64,000 nucleotides of DNA, taken from Acidovorax soli (GTDB taxonomy: Bacteria; Pseudomonadota; Gammaproteobacteria; Burkholderiales; Burkholderiaceae_C). The notes below the pieces were generated by a model that did not search any database, was not told where the DNA came from, and saw only the letters and a list, made by a program, of their open reading frames with translations. Numbering within the stretch: position 1 is the stretch's first letter; each line of letters starts with the position of its first letter. Shown here one piece after another: positions 33,018-42,527 of this stretch. Made by a program: the position numbers and the translations under genes. The DNA lies in contig NZ_JACHLK010000012.1 in the NCBI RefSeq assembly GCF_014207955.1, forward strand, positions 124,001 through 188,000, read 5' to 3'.

Positions 33018-34406
33018 ATGGTCGAACACAGAGTCACACCGGAAAGCGCCCTGGCGCTGGCGGCCGAGGCCTGGGCCGCCCTGCAGGGGGATGCATCGGA
33101 GTGCCGCCATCTGTCCCTGGCCGGCCATGGCGACCTGCCCTCGGTCTTCCCGGTCACCGACCTGGCGGCCGCCTCGGTCGGCGTGGCGGGCCTGGCGGTG
33201 GCCGGACTCATCGCTCAGACAGCGGGCACCTGGCCCGCTGTGCAGGTGGACCGGCGCCTTGCTTCTTTCTGGTTCGGCATGTCGCTTCGCCCCGAGGGCT
33301 GGTCCCTGCCGCCGGTGTGGGATGCCGTGGCAGGCGACTACCGCGCGGCCGATGGCTGGGTGCGCCTGCACACCAATGCGCCGCACCACCGCGAGGCGGC
33401 CCTGGCCGTGCTCGGTGTGGCGGCCGACCGGGAAGCCGTGGCGCGCGCCGTGGCCCGCTGGGATGCCGATGCGCTGGAGTCGGCCTTGGTGGAGCGGGGC
33501 GGCTGCGCCGCCGCCATGCGCAGCACCGACGGCTGGGCGCAGCATGCGCAGGGGCTGGCCGTGCGGGCTGAGCCCCTGGTGCATTGGCAGGCCTTTGCGC
33601 CGGCGATGCCGCTGCCCGCCTGGCGTGCCGATCCCGCGCGGCCTCTGCGCGGCGTGCGCGTGCTGGACCTCACGCGCATCCTCGCGGGCCCCACGGCCAC
33701 CCGTTTCCTCGCAGGCTTTGGCGCGGAGGTGTTGCGCATCGACCCGCCCGGCTGGGACGAGCCCGTCACCGTGCCCGAGGTCGTGCTGGGCAAGCGCTGT
33801 GCGCGGCTCGATCTGCGCCAGCGCGAGGGGCGCCAGGTGCTCGAGGCGCTGCTGGGCCAGGCCGATGTGCTGGTGCACGGCCTGCGGCCCGGCGCGCTCG
33901 ATGCCCTGGGGCTGGGGGCCGAGCGGCGGCGTGCACTCAACCCAGGCCTGGTGGACGTGTCGCTCAGTGCCTACGGCTGGAGCGGCCCCTGGCAGCAGCG
34001 GCGCGGCTTTGACAGCCTAGTGCAGATGAGCACCGGCATCGCCGATGCCGGCATGCGCGAAGGCGGCCACGACCGGCCCATGCCCCTGCCGGTGCAGGCC
34101 ATCGACCATGCCACGGGCTACCTGATGGCGGCGGCTGTGGTGCAGGGCCTGGCGCGCCGCCGGGCCACGGGCGCGGGCTGCGCCGCGCAGCTGTCCCTGG
34201 CGCGCACGGCGCACTGGCTGGTGTTTGCCGCGCGCCACCCGGTGGAGCCGCTGGCGCCCGAGCAGGCGGACGATGTGGGTGGTGCGCTGGAGGCCACTGC
34301 TTGGGGCCCGGCCCGGCGGGTGCGTGCACCGCTCGTGGTGCAGGGTGCCCTCATGCACTGGGAGCGGGCAGCGCTGGCATTGGGCTCTGCGCAGCCGCAT
34401 TGGTAG
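33018..34406 (+). CDS. family III CoA-transferase with a permuted or fused domain order
   Basis: 462 aa. The canonical CaiB/BaiF N-terminus (RGVRVLDLTRILAGPTATRF) appears only near residue 215. It is followed by the expected catalytic aspartate in RRGFDSLVQMSTG near residue 335. The preceding 210 residues are not a tag: GWVRLHTNAPHHREAALAVLG followed by a helical stretch resembles the substrate-handling region that normally comes after the catalytic part. The protein thus reads as a permuted or truncated double-domain CoA-transferase. It probably works with the divergent citrate synthase-like protein on an acyl-CoA. Confidence 0.85.
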   Translation: MVEHRVTPESALALAAEAWAALQGDASECRHLSLAGHGDLPSVFPVTDLAAASVGVAGLAVAGLIAQTAGTWPAVQVDRRLASFWFGMSLRPEGWSLPPVWDAVAGDYRAADGWVRLHTNAPHHREAALAVLGVAADREAVARAVARWDADALESALVERGGCAAAMRSTDGWAQHAQGLAVRAEPLVHWQAFAPAMPLPAWRADPARPLRGVRVLDLTRILAGPTATRFLAGFGAEVLRIDPPGWDEPVTVPEVVLGKRCARLDLRQREGRQVLEALLGQADVLVHGLRPGALDALGLGAERRRALNPGLVDVSLSAYGWSGPWQQRRGFDSLVQMSTGIADAGMREGGHDRPMPLPVQAIDHATGYLMAAAVVQGLARRRATGAGCAAQLSLARTAHWLVFAARHPVEPLAPEQADDVGGALEATAWGPARRVRAPLVVQGALMHWERAALALGSAQPHW

Positions 34407-34422
34407 ACAGGCCCGGATGCGG

Positions 34423-34458
34423 CAACGCCCCGCAGGCCGTTGGGCCTGCGGGGCGTTG
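34423..34458. terminator. strong bidirectional hairpin between the CoA-transferase gene and rho
   Basis: A perfect 16-bp stem, CAACGCCCCGCAGGCC (34423-34438) and GGCCTGCGGGGCGTTG (34443-34458), with a 4-nt loop, between two convergent genes. Neither side has a T-tract, so it may act as a pause or RNA end-protector rather than a classical intrinsic terminator. Confidence 0.6.
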
Positions 34459-34479
34459 AGCTGTGGTGCCGGGCCTGCC

Positions 34480-35742
34480 TCAGCCGCCGCGGCGCATCAT
34501 GTCGAAGAAGTCGACGTTGGTCTTGGTGGCCTTCATGTTCTTGATCATGAGCTCCATGGACTCGATCTCGTCCATGTTGTACATGAACTGGCGCAGGATG
34601 CGCGTCTTCTGCAGGATCTCGGGCACCAGCAGCAGCTCTTCGCGGCGCGTGCCGCTCTTGTTGAGCTCGATGGCGGGGAACACGCGCTTTTCGTACAGGC
34701 GGCGGTTCAGGTGGATTTCGCAGTTGCCCGTGCCCTTGAACTCTTCAAAGATCACTTCGTCCATGCGGCTGCCGGTGTCGACCAGGGCCGTGGCGATGAT
34801 GGTCAGCGAGCCGCCTTCCTCGACCTTGCGGGCGGCGCCGAAGAAGCGCTTGGGGCGCTGCAGTGCGGCCGCGTCCACACCGCCGGACAGCACCTTGCCG
34901 CTGGAGGGCACGACGTTGTTGTAGGCGCGGGCCAGGCGGGTGATGGAGTCCAGCAGGATCACCACGTCCTTCTTGAGTTCGACCAGGCGCTTGGCGCGCT
35001 CGATCACCATCTCGGCCACGTGCACGTGGCGTGCGGCGGGTTCGTCGAAGGTGGAGGCGATGATCTCGCCCTTGACCGTGCGCTGCATTTCGGTCACTTC
35101 TTCAGGGCGCTCGTCCACCAGCAGCACCATCAGGTGCACGTCGGGGTTGTTGGCCGTGATGGCGTGGGCGATGTGCTGCATCATCACCGTCTTGCCGCTC
35201 TTGGGCGGGGCGACGATCAGCGCGCGCTGGCCGCGGCCGATGGGCGCGATGATGTCGATGATGCGGCCGGTGATGTTCTCGTCGCTCTTGACATCGCGCT
35301 CCAGGCGCATCTGCTCCTTGGGGAACAGCGGCGTCAGGTTTTCGAACATCACCTTGTGCTTGTTCTGCTCTGGCGGGCCGTCGTTGACCTTGTCGAGCTT
35401 GGTCAGGGCAAAGTAGCGCTCGCCGTCCTTGGGTGTGCGCACTTCGCCTTCGATCATGTCGCCGGTGTGCAGGTTGAAGCGGCGCACCTGGCTGGGGGAG
35501 ATGTAGATGTCGTCCGTGCTTGCGGTGAAGCTCGTGTCCGGGCTGCGCAGAAAGCCGAAGCCGTCGGGCAAGATTTCCAGCACCCCGTCCGCAAACACCT
35601 GCTCGCCTGCCTTGGCGCGCTTCTTGATGATGGCAAACATCAGCTCCTGTTTGCGCATCCGGCCCGTGTTTTCGATTTCGAGTTCTTCGGCCTGCTTCAG
35701 GACTTCAGACACGTGCAGTGCCTTGAGTTCGTTTAAGTGCAT
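34480..35742 (-). CDS. rho: transcription termination factor Rho
   Basis: 420 aa. The N-terminal RNA-binding part has [14 protein letters not shown] and [17 protein letters not shown], followed by [16 protein letters not shown]. The ATPase core has Walker A APPKSGKT, Walker [18 protein letters not shown], the Q/R loop region [11 protein letters not shown] and the C-terminal [24 protein letters not shown]. Rho is a hexameric RNA helicase that ends unprotected transcripts. A leader of up to 260 bp separates it from trxA, which may allow Rho self-control. Confidence 0.98.
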   Translation of the reverse strand: MHLNELKALHVSEVLKQAEELEIENTGRMRKQELMFAIIKKRAKAGEQVFADGVLEILPDGFGFLRSPDTSFTASTDDIYISPSQVRRFNLHTGDMIEGEVRTPKDGERYFALTKLDKVNDGPPEQNKHKVMFENLTPLFPKEQMRLERDVKSDENITGRIIDIIAPIGRGQRALIVAPPKSGKTVMMQHIAHAITANNPDVHLMVLLVDERPEEVTEMQRTVKGEIIASTFDEPAARHVHVAEMVIERAKRLVELKKDVVILLDSITRLARAYNNVVPSSGKVLSGGVDAAALQRPKRFFGAARKVEEGGSLTIIATALVDTGSRMDEVIFEEFKGTGNCEIHLNRRLYEKRVFPAIELNKSGTRREELLLVPEILQKTRILRQFMYNMDEIESMELMIKNMKATKTNVDFFDMMRRGG

Positions 35743-35966
35743 GGAATGACTCCTTGGCGGAGTAGGTAGGTGTCTCGGGGGAGTGGGGCTGTTCGCCGGT
35801 GGTCTGCTGATGGCAGTCACGGCGCGCCTGAGGATCTCTCGAACCGGCTGCCAATGCGTGCAAGCCGGTGATCTGCTGGAATTATGACAGGAAAAAATCC
35901 GGGAAGGCCGGGCCGCTGCCTGCGGGCATGTGAAGAGATGCAAGCAGCGGTGAAAGGAGGGGGGAA
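35743..35966 (-). promoter_or_regulatory. rho leader region
   Basis: This 224-bp region carries no open gene. It must hold the rho promoter and leader. Rho genes commonly regulate themselves by termination in such a leader, but no specific attenuator was identified by eye. Confidence 0.3.
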
Positions 35967-35999
35967 GGCTGCGGCGCCCCGGCCCGGGGAGCCGCAGCC
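35967..35999 (-). terminator. GC-rich hairpin after trxA
   Basis: A nested perfect stem: GGCTGCGGC (35967-35975) pairs with GCCGCAGCC (35991-35999), and CCCCGG (35977-35982) pairs with CCGGGG (35984-35989). It starts nine bases after the trxA stop. On the minus strand it is followed by a pyrimidine stretch with few T residues, so release may be incomplete. Confidence 0.65.
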
Positions 36000-36008
36000 A
36001 GAAAGGCC

Positions 36009-36341
36009 TCAGGCCAGTTGCTGGTCGACGAAGGCCGTCAGCTGTTCCTTGCGCATGGAACCGATCTTGGTGGCAGCCAGTTGGCCGTCCTTGAAGAACA
36101 TCAGCGTGGGGATGCCGCGAATGCCGAACTTGGCGGGGGTCTCGCGGTTTTCGTCGATGTTCAGCTTGGCGACCTGCAGCTTGCCTTCGTAGGTCTTGGC
36201 GAGGTCGTCGAGGTGGGGGGCGATGTCCTTGCAGGGGCCGCACCACTCGGCCCAGTAGTCCACCAGCACGGGGGTGGTGGACTGCAGTACGTCGGCTTCA
36301 AAGCTGGCGTCGGTGAGGTGCTTGATGAGTTCGCTGGCCAT
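36009..36341 (-). CDS. trxA: thioredoxin 1
   Basis: 110 aa. The active site WCGPC lies in [18 protein letters not shown] and the cis-proline loop in [12 protein letters not shown] cytoplasmic disulfide reductase recycled by thioredoxin reductase. The start at 36341 ([15 protein letters not shown]) matches the family; upstream in-frame extension is not conserved. rho lies downstream, an arrangement common in proteobacteria. Confidence 0.97.
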   Translation of the reverse strand: MASELIKHLTDASFEADVLQSTTPVLVDYWAEWCGPCKDIAPHLDDLAKTYEGKLQVAKLNIDENRETPAKFGIRGIPTLMFFKDGQLAATKIGSMRKEQLTAFVDQQLA

Positions 36342-36399
36342 GGCGTATTCCTTGTATCTGGGCGGGTTGGGACCGGGGTACGTATAAAGTTGGGTCATT

Positions 36400-38997
36400 G
36401 TGACAGAAACCAATCCCACGTTCACCGGTGTGGCCGGGCCCTCCGATGCTATGACTGTCATAGCTAAAACCGATCAGGCAGCGCCCTGCTGGGCCCGGGT
36501 GCTGGGTGCGGTGGCGCGGCACCTGGCAGCCTGCGGCGCGCATCCGGCGCGCACCGTGGTGCTGGTGCCCTATGCGCAGCTCATGCCCTGGGGCCAGCAG
36601 CTGTGGGCGCGCCAGCAGCCGGACAGCTTCGTTCCGCGCTTCGAGACCACGCGCAACTGGGCCCACCAGCTGGCGGTCTTTGTGCCCGAAGGCCGGGACC
36701 TGGCGGGCGATGTGGCGCGCGATACGCTCACCGCGCGCACCCTGCTCGACCAGGCGGGCCTGTCGGCGCAGCGCGAGGTGCTGGCCACACCGCTGCAGGA
36801 AGCGGCGGCCCAGCTGGCGCTGGCCGTGGCGGCCGTGCCCCCCGCGCAGCGCGATGCCTGGGGCCTGCAGGCGCGCAGCCTGCTGCCGGTGGCGGACGAG
36901 GGCAGTGCCCTGCGCTTCGAGGCCGTGGTGGCGCGCATTGCGCTCGAATGGGCGCTGGCCTCGCGCTATGCCACCGATGTGCTGTTCGAGCCGGGCGTGT
37001 GCGCCGCCACCGATGCCTTGGTGGTGCTCGAAGGCTTCCAGGCCGAACCCCTGGCCGCTGCGCTGCAGACCCAATGGGGCGAGCGCGCCCTGGTGCTGCC
37101 GCTCTATGCGCCCGGCGAGGACGGTGGTGCACAGGGCCAGATCGCCCTGCATGCGGCCAGCGACGCCGAGGACGAGGCGCAGCGCGCCGCCGCCTGCGTG
37201 CTGGCCCACCTGGCGGCAGGCCGCACACCCGTGGTGCTGGCAGCGACCGACCGGGCCCTGACCCGCCGCGTGCGGGCCCACCTGGGCAGCAGCGGCGTGG
37301 ATGTGCGCGACGAAAGCGGCTGGACCCTGTCGACTACGCGCGCGGCCGCCCAGGTCATGGCCGGCCTCAAGGCCTGCGCCTGGGACGCTGACGCCGACGC
37401 CGTGCTCGCCTGGCTCAAGCAGGTGCCGGCCTGGCCGGCGGACATGCTCAACCGGCTGGAGAAGGCGCTGCGCAAGGGCGCGCTCGCGCGCTGGGATGCC
37501 GCGGCCGGGCGCGACTGGAGCGCACACCCGGCGCTGGCCGAGGCCGTGGCGCAGACCGAGGCCTGGCGCGCCGGCCTGCGTGCAGCGCGCCCGCTGGCGC
37601 AGTGGCTGGCGGCCCTGCGCGGGCTGCTGGAGGCCACGGGCCAATGGGCCGAGCTCGAGGCCGACGAAGCGGGCGAGTGCGTGCTGGCCTTGCTTCGCCT
37701 GCCCGAGGGCCTGCAGGCCGGGCTCGAGGCCTGGGAGGGCGCGGGCCGGCGCATGGCGCTGGCCGAGTTCACGCGCTGGGTCGACGAGGTGCTGGAGGCC
37801 GCGCGTTTCGTGCCCCCGCCGCCGCCCGGCGCGCCGGTCGTGATCCTGCCACTGCCGCAGCTGCTGGCGCGGACCTTTGCCGCGCTGGTGCTGCCAGGCT
37901 GCGACGAAAAGCGCCTGCAGCCCGCGCCCGAGCCGCCCGGAGAATGGACGCAGGCCCAGCGCGAGGCCTTTGGCCTGCCCACGCGCGAATCGCTGGAGGC
38001 CGCGCAGCGCCTGGCCTGGCGCAGTGCGCTGCAGACCCCCGTGGTGGATGTGCTGTGGCGCACGGGCGATGAGGGCGGCGAGCCGCTGCTGGCCAGCGCC
38101 TTGGTGCTGGCGCTGCATCTCGATGGTACGGCGCATGCGGGCGAAGACCTGCGCCTTGCGCGCAGTGTGGCCAGTGCGCCCACGGCCCGGCCGCAGCCCA
38201 GCGGCCAAGCCTTGCCGCTGCACCAGCTGTCGTCCACCGCGTACTCCGACCTGCGCCACTGCCCCTACCGCTTCTTCGCGCTGCGCCAGCTGGGCCTGCA
38301 GGAGGCCGAGGAACTGGGCGGCGAGGTCGACAAGCGCGATTTCGGCAACTGGCTGCACGAGGTGCTGCAGCATTTCCATGAGGGCCTGCTGGCGTCGCCG
38401 CTCGGTGCGGGGCCCGCGCGCGCGCGCCGCCTCGACGAGTCGGCCCAGGCCGTGACCGTGCGCCAGGGCCTGCAAGGCGGCGATTTCCTGCCGTTCGCCG
38501 CGGGCTGGCCGCAGGTGCGCGATGGTTACCTGCGCTGGCTGGCGCAGCACGAGCAGGCGGGCGCCGCCTTTCGACAGGCCGAACTCCGGACCACACAGCC
38601 GCTGGGGGCGCTGGAGCTGATCGGCACCATCGACCGCCTCGATGCGGTCTCGGGCATCGGCGAAGTGCAGACCCTGGTGATCGACTACAAGACCGAGAGC
38701 GATGCCGTCACGCGCCAGCGCATCGGTGCAGGCAGCGAAGACACGCAGCTGGCCTTCTACGCCGCGCTGCTGAGCCACGACACGCTGCGCGCCGCCTATG
38801 TGAACGTGGGCGAGCGTGGCGAGACGCAGATGCACGAGCAGGAAGACGTGGTGGCGCTGCGCGACCTGCTGGTCGAAGGCATACAGCACGACTTCGAACG
38901 CATCGCGGCCGGCGACCCGATGCCTGCGCTGGGCGAGGGCATGGTCTGCGACTACTGCGCGGCACGCGGCCTGTGCCGCAAGGACTTCTGGGCATGA
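36400..38997 (+). CDS. AddB/RecB-like PD-(D/E)XK exonuclease subunit
   Basis: 865 aa from a GTG at 36400; the ATG at 36451 is an alternative. The N-terminal two thirds are a degenerate helicase-like scaffold ([17 protein letters not shown] at about 50). The C-terminal nuclease domain has [20 protein letters not shown], the RecB-type GTIDRLDAV then LVIDYKTES, and a final [10 protein letters not shown]. The first cysteine together with this Cys cluster matches the iron-sulfur cluster of AddB-type nucleases. It overlaps the UvrD-like AddA gene by an ATGA. Together they should process double-strand DNA ends for recombination. Confidence 0.9.
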   Translation: MTETNPTFTGVAGPSDAMTVIAKTDQAAPCWARVLGAVARHLAACGAHPARTVVLVPYAQLMPWGQQLWARQQPDSFVPRFETTRNWAHQLAVFVPEGRDLAGDVARDTLTARTLLDQAGLSAQREVLATPLQEAAAQLALAVAAVPPAQRDAWGLQARSLLPVADEGSALRFEAVVARIALEWALASRYATDVLFEPGVCAATDALVVLEGFQAEPLAAALQTQWGERALVLPLYAPGEDGGAQGQIALHAASDAEDEAQRAAACVLAHLAAGRTPVVLAATDRALTRRVRAHLGSSGVDVRDESGWTLSTTRAAAQVMAGLKACAWDADADAVLAWLKQVPAWPADMLNRLEKALRKGALARWDAAAGRDWSAHPALAEAVAQTEAWRAGLRAARPLAQWLAALRGLLEATGQWAELEADEAGECVLALLRLPEGLQAGLEAWEGAGRRMALAEFTRWVDEVLEAARFVPPPPPGAPVVILPLPQLLARTFAALVLPGCDEKRLQPAPEPPGEWTQAQREAFGLPTRESLEAAQRLAWRSALQTPVVDVLWRTGDEGGEPLLASALVLALHLDGTAHAGEDLRLARSVASAPTARPQPSGQALPLHQLSSTAYSDLRHCPYRFFALRQLGLQEAEELGGEVDKRDFGNWLHEVLQHFHEGLLASPLGAGPARARRLDESAQAVTVRQGLQGGDFLPFAAGWPQVRDGYLRWLAQHEQAGAAFRQAELRTTQPLGALELIGTIDRLDAVSGIGEVQTLVIDYKTESDAVTRQRIGAGSEDTQLAFYAALLSHDTLRAAYVNVGERGETQMHEQEDVVALRDLLVEGIQHDFERIAAGDPMPALGEGMVCDYCAARGLCRKDFWA
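36449..36465. repeat. CTAT-N7-ATAGCT motif, copy 1
   Basis: CTATGAC and GTCATAG form a perfect 7-bp inverted repeat around one base, followed by CT. It overlaps the alternative ATG of the AddB-like gene. The same CTAT-N7-ATAGCT frame occurs at 51207, suggesting a small dispersed element. Confidence 0.4.
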
Positions 38998-41900
38998 ACA
39001 AGGCCGCTTACGAACACAATGGACAGCCCATCTCGCGCGAGGGCTTCTACGCTATTGCCTGCGACCCGCAGCGCAGTGTGGCGGTCGAGGCCTGCGCGGG
39101 CGCGGGCAAGACCTGGATGCTGGTTTCGCGCATGCTGCGCGCCCTGCTCGATGGCGCCGCGCCGCACGAGATCCTGGCCATCACCTTCACCAAAAAGGCG
39201 GCGGGCGAAATGCGCCAGCGCCTGCAGGAATGGCTGGGGCAGTTTGCCGATGCGCCGCTGGACCAGCTCACGGGCGAGCTGGTGGCCCGCGGCATGGCCC
39301 CCGAGCGCGCACTGGAGCAGCGCGAGGCCCTGCGCGGCCTGTACCGCCGGATGCTGGAGAGCGGCCGTCCGGTGCAGATCCGCACCTTCCACAGCTGGTT
39401 TGCCGCACTGCTCGGCACGGCACCGCTGGCGCTGCTGCAGGCCCAGGGCCTGCCCGCCAACTTCGACCTGCTGGAGGACGATGCCGAGGCCGTGCGCGAA
39501 GTCTGGCCGCCGTTTCTGCAGGCGGTGGACGGCCACGCCGGCCTGCGCGCCGACTACGAGGCCGCGGTGTTCCGCCACGGCCGCTCGCAGACGCACAAGG
39601 CGCTGGCGGCGGCGCTGGCCAAGCGCGTGGAGTTCGACCTGGCCGACGCGGCCGGGGTGGTCGATGCCTCGGTGCCCTCGTTCCAGCACCATTGCCCCGA
39701 GCTGGCGGGCATGGACCGCCCGGCCGACGCACTGCAGGGCGAGCCGGTGCGCCGCCGCTGGCTCGACCGCGCCCAGGCCCTGGGCGCCGAGTCCGCCAAG
39801 ACGCCCCAGAAGGCGGCCGATGCCATCGTCGACGCCTTTGCCTGCGAGGACCTGGACCTGCGCCTGGACTTGCTGCGCAAGGCCCTGTTCGTCGCCAAGG
39901 AAGACCGGCTGTCGAAGAACCTGGAGAAGTTCGCCGCCGCCCAGGAGGCAGAGCCCGAGCTGCAGCGCCTGCTGCTGGCGCGCCGCCAGCACGATGCCTG
40001 GCAGCACCAGCAGCGCATGGCGCGCCTGGCGCGCTGCCTGATCGCCGAGTTCGCGGCCGTGAAGCACCAGCGTGGCTGGGTGGACATGAACGACGTGGAG
40101 CGCACGGCCCTGGTCATGCTGGCCGACCCGGTGCTCAGCGGCTGGGTGCAGGAGCGGCTGGACGCGCGCGTGCGCCACCTGCTGGTCGACGAGTTCCAGG
40201 ACACCAACCCCCTGCAATGGCAGGCCCTGCACGCCTGGCTGTCGGGCTACGTGGGCTCGGGTGGCGGTGCCACGGCACCCAGCGTGTTCATCGTGGGCGA
40301 CCCCAAGCAGAGCATCTACCGCTTTCGCCGGGCCGAGCCGCAGGTCTTCATCGCGGCGCAGGCCTTTGTGCGCAACGGCTTGGCAGGCGATCTGCTCAGC
40401 TGCGACCACACGCGCCGCAATGCCACGGGCGTGATCGCGGCCGTGAACGATGCCCTGGGCAATGCCCAGGCGCAGGGCGAGACCAGCGGCTTTCGCGACC
40501 ACACCACGGAATCGCGTGACCCCGGCGAGCTGCTGCGCCTGCCCGCCATCGGTCCGCTGGACGAAGAAGGGGGGGCAGGCCGCCGCGGCCTGGTGGCCTG
40601 GCGCGACAGCCTGACCGAGCCGCGCCACGAGGCCGAGGAAACGCAGCGCATGCGCGAATGCGAGCAGGCCGCGCACTGGGTCGCGCAGCAGATCGCGCAG
40701 GGCCTTGCCCCGAAGGAGGTGCTGGTGCTGGCGCGCAAGCGCGACCGCCTGGCCTCCATGCAGGATGCGCTGCGCGCCTTGCACCTGCCCTGCGTGCAGC
40801 CCGAGAAGGCCGACCTGTTCGACGCCCCCGAGGTGCAGGACATGGTGGCCCTGCTCGATGCGCTGGTCTCCACCGGGCACGACCTGTCGCTGGCGCGCGC
40901 CCTGCGTTCGCCGCTGTTCGGCCTGGGCGACGATGCGCTGGTGGCCCTGGCCCTGCTGCGCCGCCAGCCCGAGCATGCCGGGGCGAGCTGGTTTGAACTG
41001 CTGCAGCGACCCGAACTGGTGGGCGCAACGCCAGCCGGCCCTGCCGGCCCCGTGCTCGCGCAGTACAAGGCCTGGGTGGACACGCTGCCGCCGCACGATG
41101 CCCTGCATGCCATCTATGCCCATGGCGATGTGCTGGCCCGCTTTGCTGCGGCGGCGCCGGCCACCCAGCGCGCGGCCGTGCAGGCCAACCTGCGCGCCCT
41201 GCTCGCGTCGGCGCTGCAGCACGACGGCGGGCGCTACCTCACGCCCTATGCCTTTGTGCGCGCCATGAAGAAGGGCGGGGTGCGCGCGCCTGGCCGCGTG
41301 GACGCACAGGCCATCCGCCTGCTCACGGTGCACGGCGCCAAGGGGCTGGAGGCCGAGTGCGTGCTGCTGCTCGACACCGACACCCGGCCCCAGAAGGCCG
41401 AGACCATGGGCGTGCTGGTGGACTGGCCGGGCGAGCAGGCGGTGCCCGCGGGCTTTGTCTTTCTGGCCAGTGAATCGAATCCGCCGCCCAGCGCCGTCGA
41501 TGCCCTGGCCGTGGAGCAGCAGGCGCGCCAGCGCGAAGAGCTCAACATGCTCTACGTGGCCATGACGCGGGCCAAGCACTGCCTGGCCCTGTCGTCCGTG
41601 CAGCCCACCAGCTCCGCCCCTGGCAGCTGGTGGAACCGCCTGGCCAGCCTGGTGCACGAGGTGCCGGTGCCCGGAGATGCGGGCACCGAGGCCCTGGCGG
41701 GTGAGGCCGGCGAGGCGCAGGCCTTTGCCGTGGCCGGCCTGCCCGTGCTGCCCCCCGAGCTGGGCCGGGGGCGCAAGGGTGGGTTGGGCGCGGGCCTGGT
41801 CGAGGGGTTCGCGGCGGTGGGCCGTGCCGATGGCCAGGCCGAGCGGCAGGCGAGCGAATCCACCCCGGAGTCCCGCCTGGGCGAGGCCATGCACCAGCTG

Positions 41901-42491
41901 CTGGAGCAGGCCGGTGTGGCGGGCATGGCGCTGGCCGAGCTGCGCCACCATGGCTGGCCACCCGCGCGCCTGGCCCGCCTGGCGCTGGACCACGAGATCA
42001 GCGCCGCGGCCGCCACGCGCGCGGCGCAGCTGGCCCAGCGCATCCTGGCCGGCGAGGGTGCCTGGGCCTGGGACCCGGCCGAGATGGACAGCGCCATGAA
42101 CGAGGCACCCCTGAACCACCGGGGCCAGAGCCTGCGGCTCGACCGGCTGGTGCATCGGCCGGCCGTGGCAGGCGGCACGGGCCCCGCGCCGGGCTGGTGG
42201 GTGCTGGATTACAAGAGCGCTGCCCGGCCCGAGCGCCAGCCCGGCCTGATGGCGCAGCTGCAGCGCTACCGCGAGGCGGTGCGCGCGCTGATGCCTGGCG
42301 AGCCTGTGCATGCGGCCTTTCTGACCGGCGACGGGCGCATGGTTGTCGTGCCTGCGGATCCCGGTGCCGGCGGCGGGGCGGACGCCATGGGGCATACTCT
42401 CGCCCCCGCCGCGCCTCCAGCGCCAGCGGCGGGCAAGCCCCGCCGCGCGTTTCCGGCCGCGGACGATTCCCCCCAGGGGTCGCTGTTCTGA
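38994..42491 (+). CDS. AddA-like UvrD/Rep helicase-nuclease
   Basis: 1165 aa. Superfamily 1 helicase motifs in order: VEACAGAGKTW (motif I), ITFTKKAAGEMRQRL (Ia), LLVDEFQDTNPLQW (II), FIVGDPKQSIYRFRRAEP (III), LTVHGAKGLEAECVLLLD (V) and LNMLYVAMTRAKHCL (VI). The C-terminus carries a PD-(D/E)XK nuclease with RLDRLVHRP then WWVLDYKSAARPE. It overlaps the AddB-like gene and both should form one end-resecting complex. It is the AddAB route rather than RecBCD, as far as this window shows. Confidence 0.94.
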   Translation: MNKAAYEHNGQPISREGFYAIACDPQRSVAVEACAGAGKTWMLVSRMLRALLDGAAPHEILAITFTKKAAGEMRQRLQEWLGQFADAPLDQLTGELVARGMAPERALEQREALRGLYRRMLESGRPVQIRTFHSWFAALLGTAPLALLQAQGLPANFDLLEDDAEAVREVWPPFLQAVDGHAGLRADYEAAVFRHGRSQTHKALAAALAKRVEFDLADAAGVVDASVPSFQHHCPELAGMDRPADALQGEPVRRRWLDRAQALGAESAKTPQKAADAIVDAFACEDLDLRLDLLRKALFVAKEDRLSKNLEKFAAAQEAEPELQRLLLARRQHDAWQHQQRMARLARCLIAEFAAVKHQRGWVDMNDVERTALVMLADPVLSGWVQERLDARVRHLLVDEFQDTNPLQWQALHAWLSGYVGSGGGATAPSVFIVGDPKQSIYRFRRAEPQVFIAAQAFVRNGLAGDLLSCDHTRRNATGVIAAVNDALGNAQAQGETSGFRDHTTESRDPGELLRLPAIGPLDEEGGAGRRGLVAWRDSLTEPRHEAEETQRMRECEQAAHWVAQQIAQGLAPKEVLVLARKRDRLASMQDALRALHLPCVQPEKADLFDAPEVQDMVALLDALVSTGHDLSLARALRSPLFGLGDDALVALALLRRQPEHAGASWFELLQRPELVGATPAGPAGPVLAQYKAWVDTLPPHDALHAIYAHGDVLARFAAAAPATQRAAVQANLRALLASALQHDGGRYLTPYAFVRAMKKGGVRAPGRVDAQAIRLLTVHGAKGLEAECVLLLDTDTRPQKAETMGVLVDWPGEQAVPAGFVFLASESNPPPSAVDALAVEQQARQREELNMLYVAMTRAKHCLALSSVQPTSSAPGSWWNRLASLVHEVPVPGDAGTEALAGEAGEAQAFAVAGLPVLPPELGRGRKGGLGAGLVEGFAAVGRADGQAERQASESTPESRLGEAMHQLLEQAGVAGMALAELRHHGWPPARLARLALDHEISAAAATRAAQLAQRILAGEGAWAWDPAEMDSAMNEAPLNHRGQSLRLDRLVHRPAVAGGTGPAPGWWVLDYKSAARPERQPGLMAQLQRYREAVRALMPGEPVHAAFLTGDGRMVVVPADPGAGGGADAMGHTLAPAAPPAPAAGKPRRAFPAADDSPQGSLF

Positions 42492-42527
42492 CCCTTGCCG
42501 TTGCCCCGACTTCCGAAAGCCCCGACC

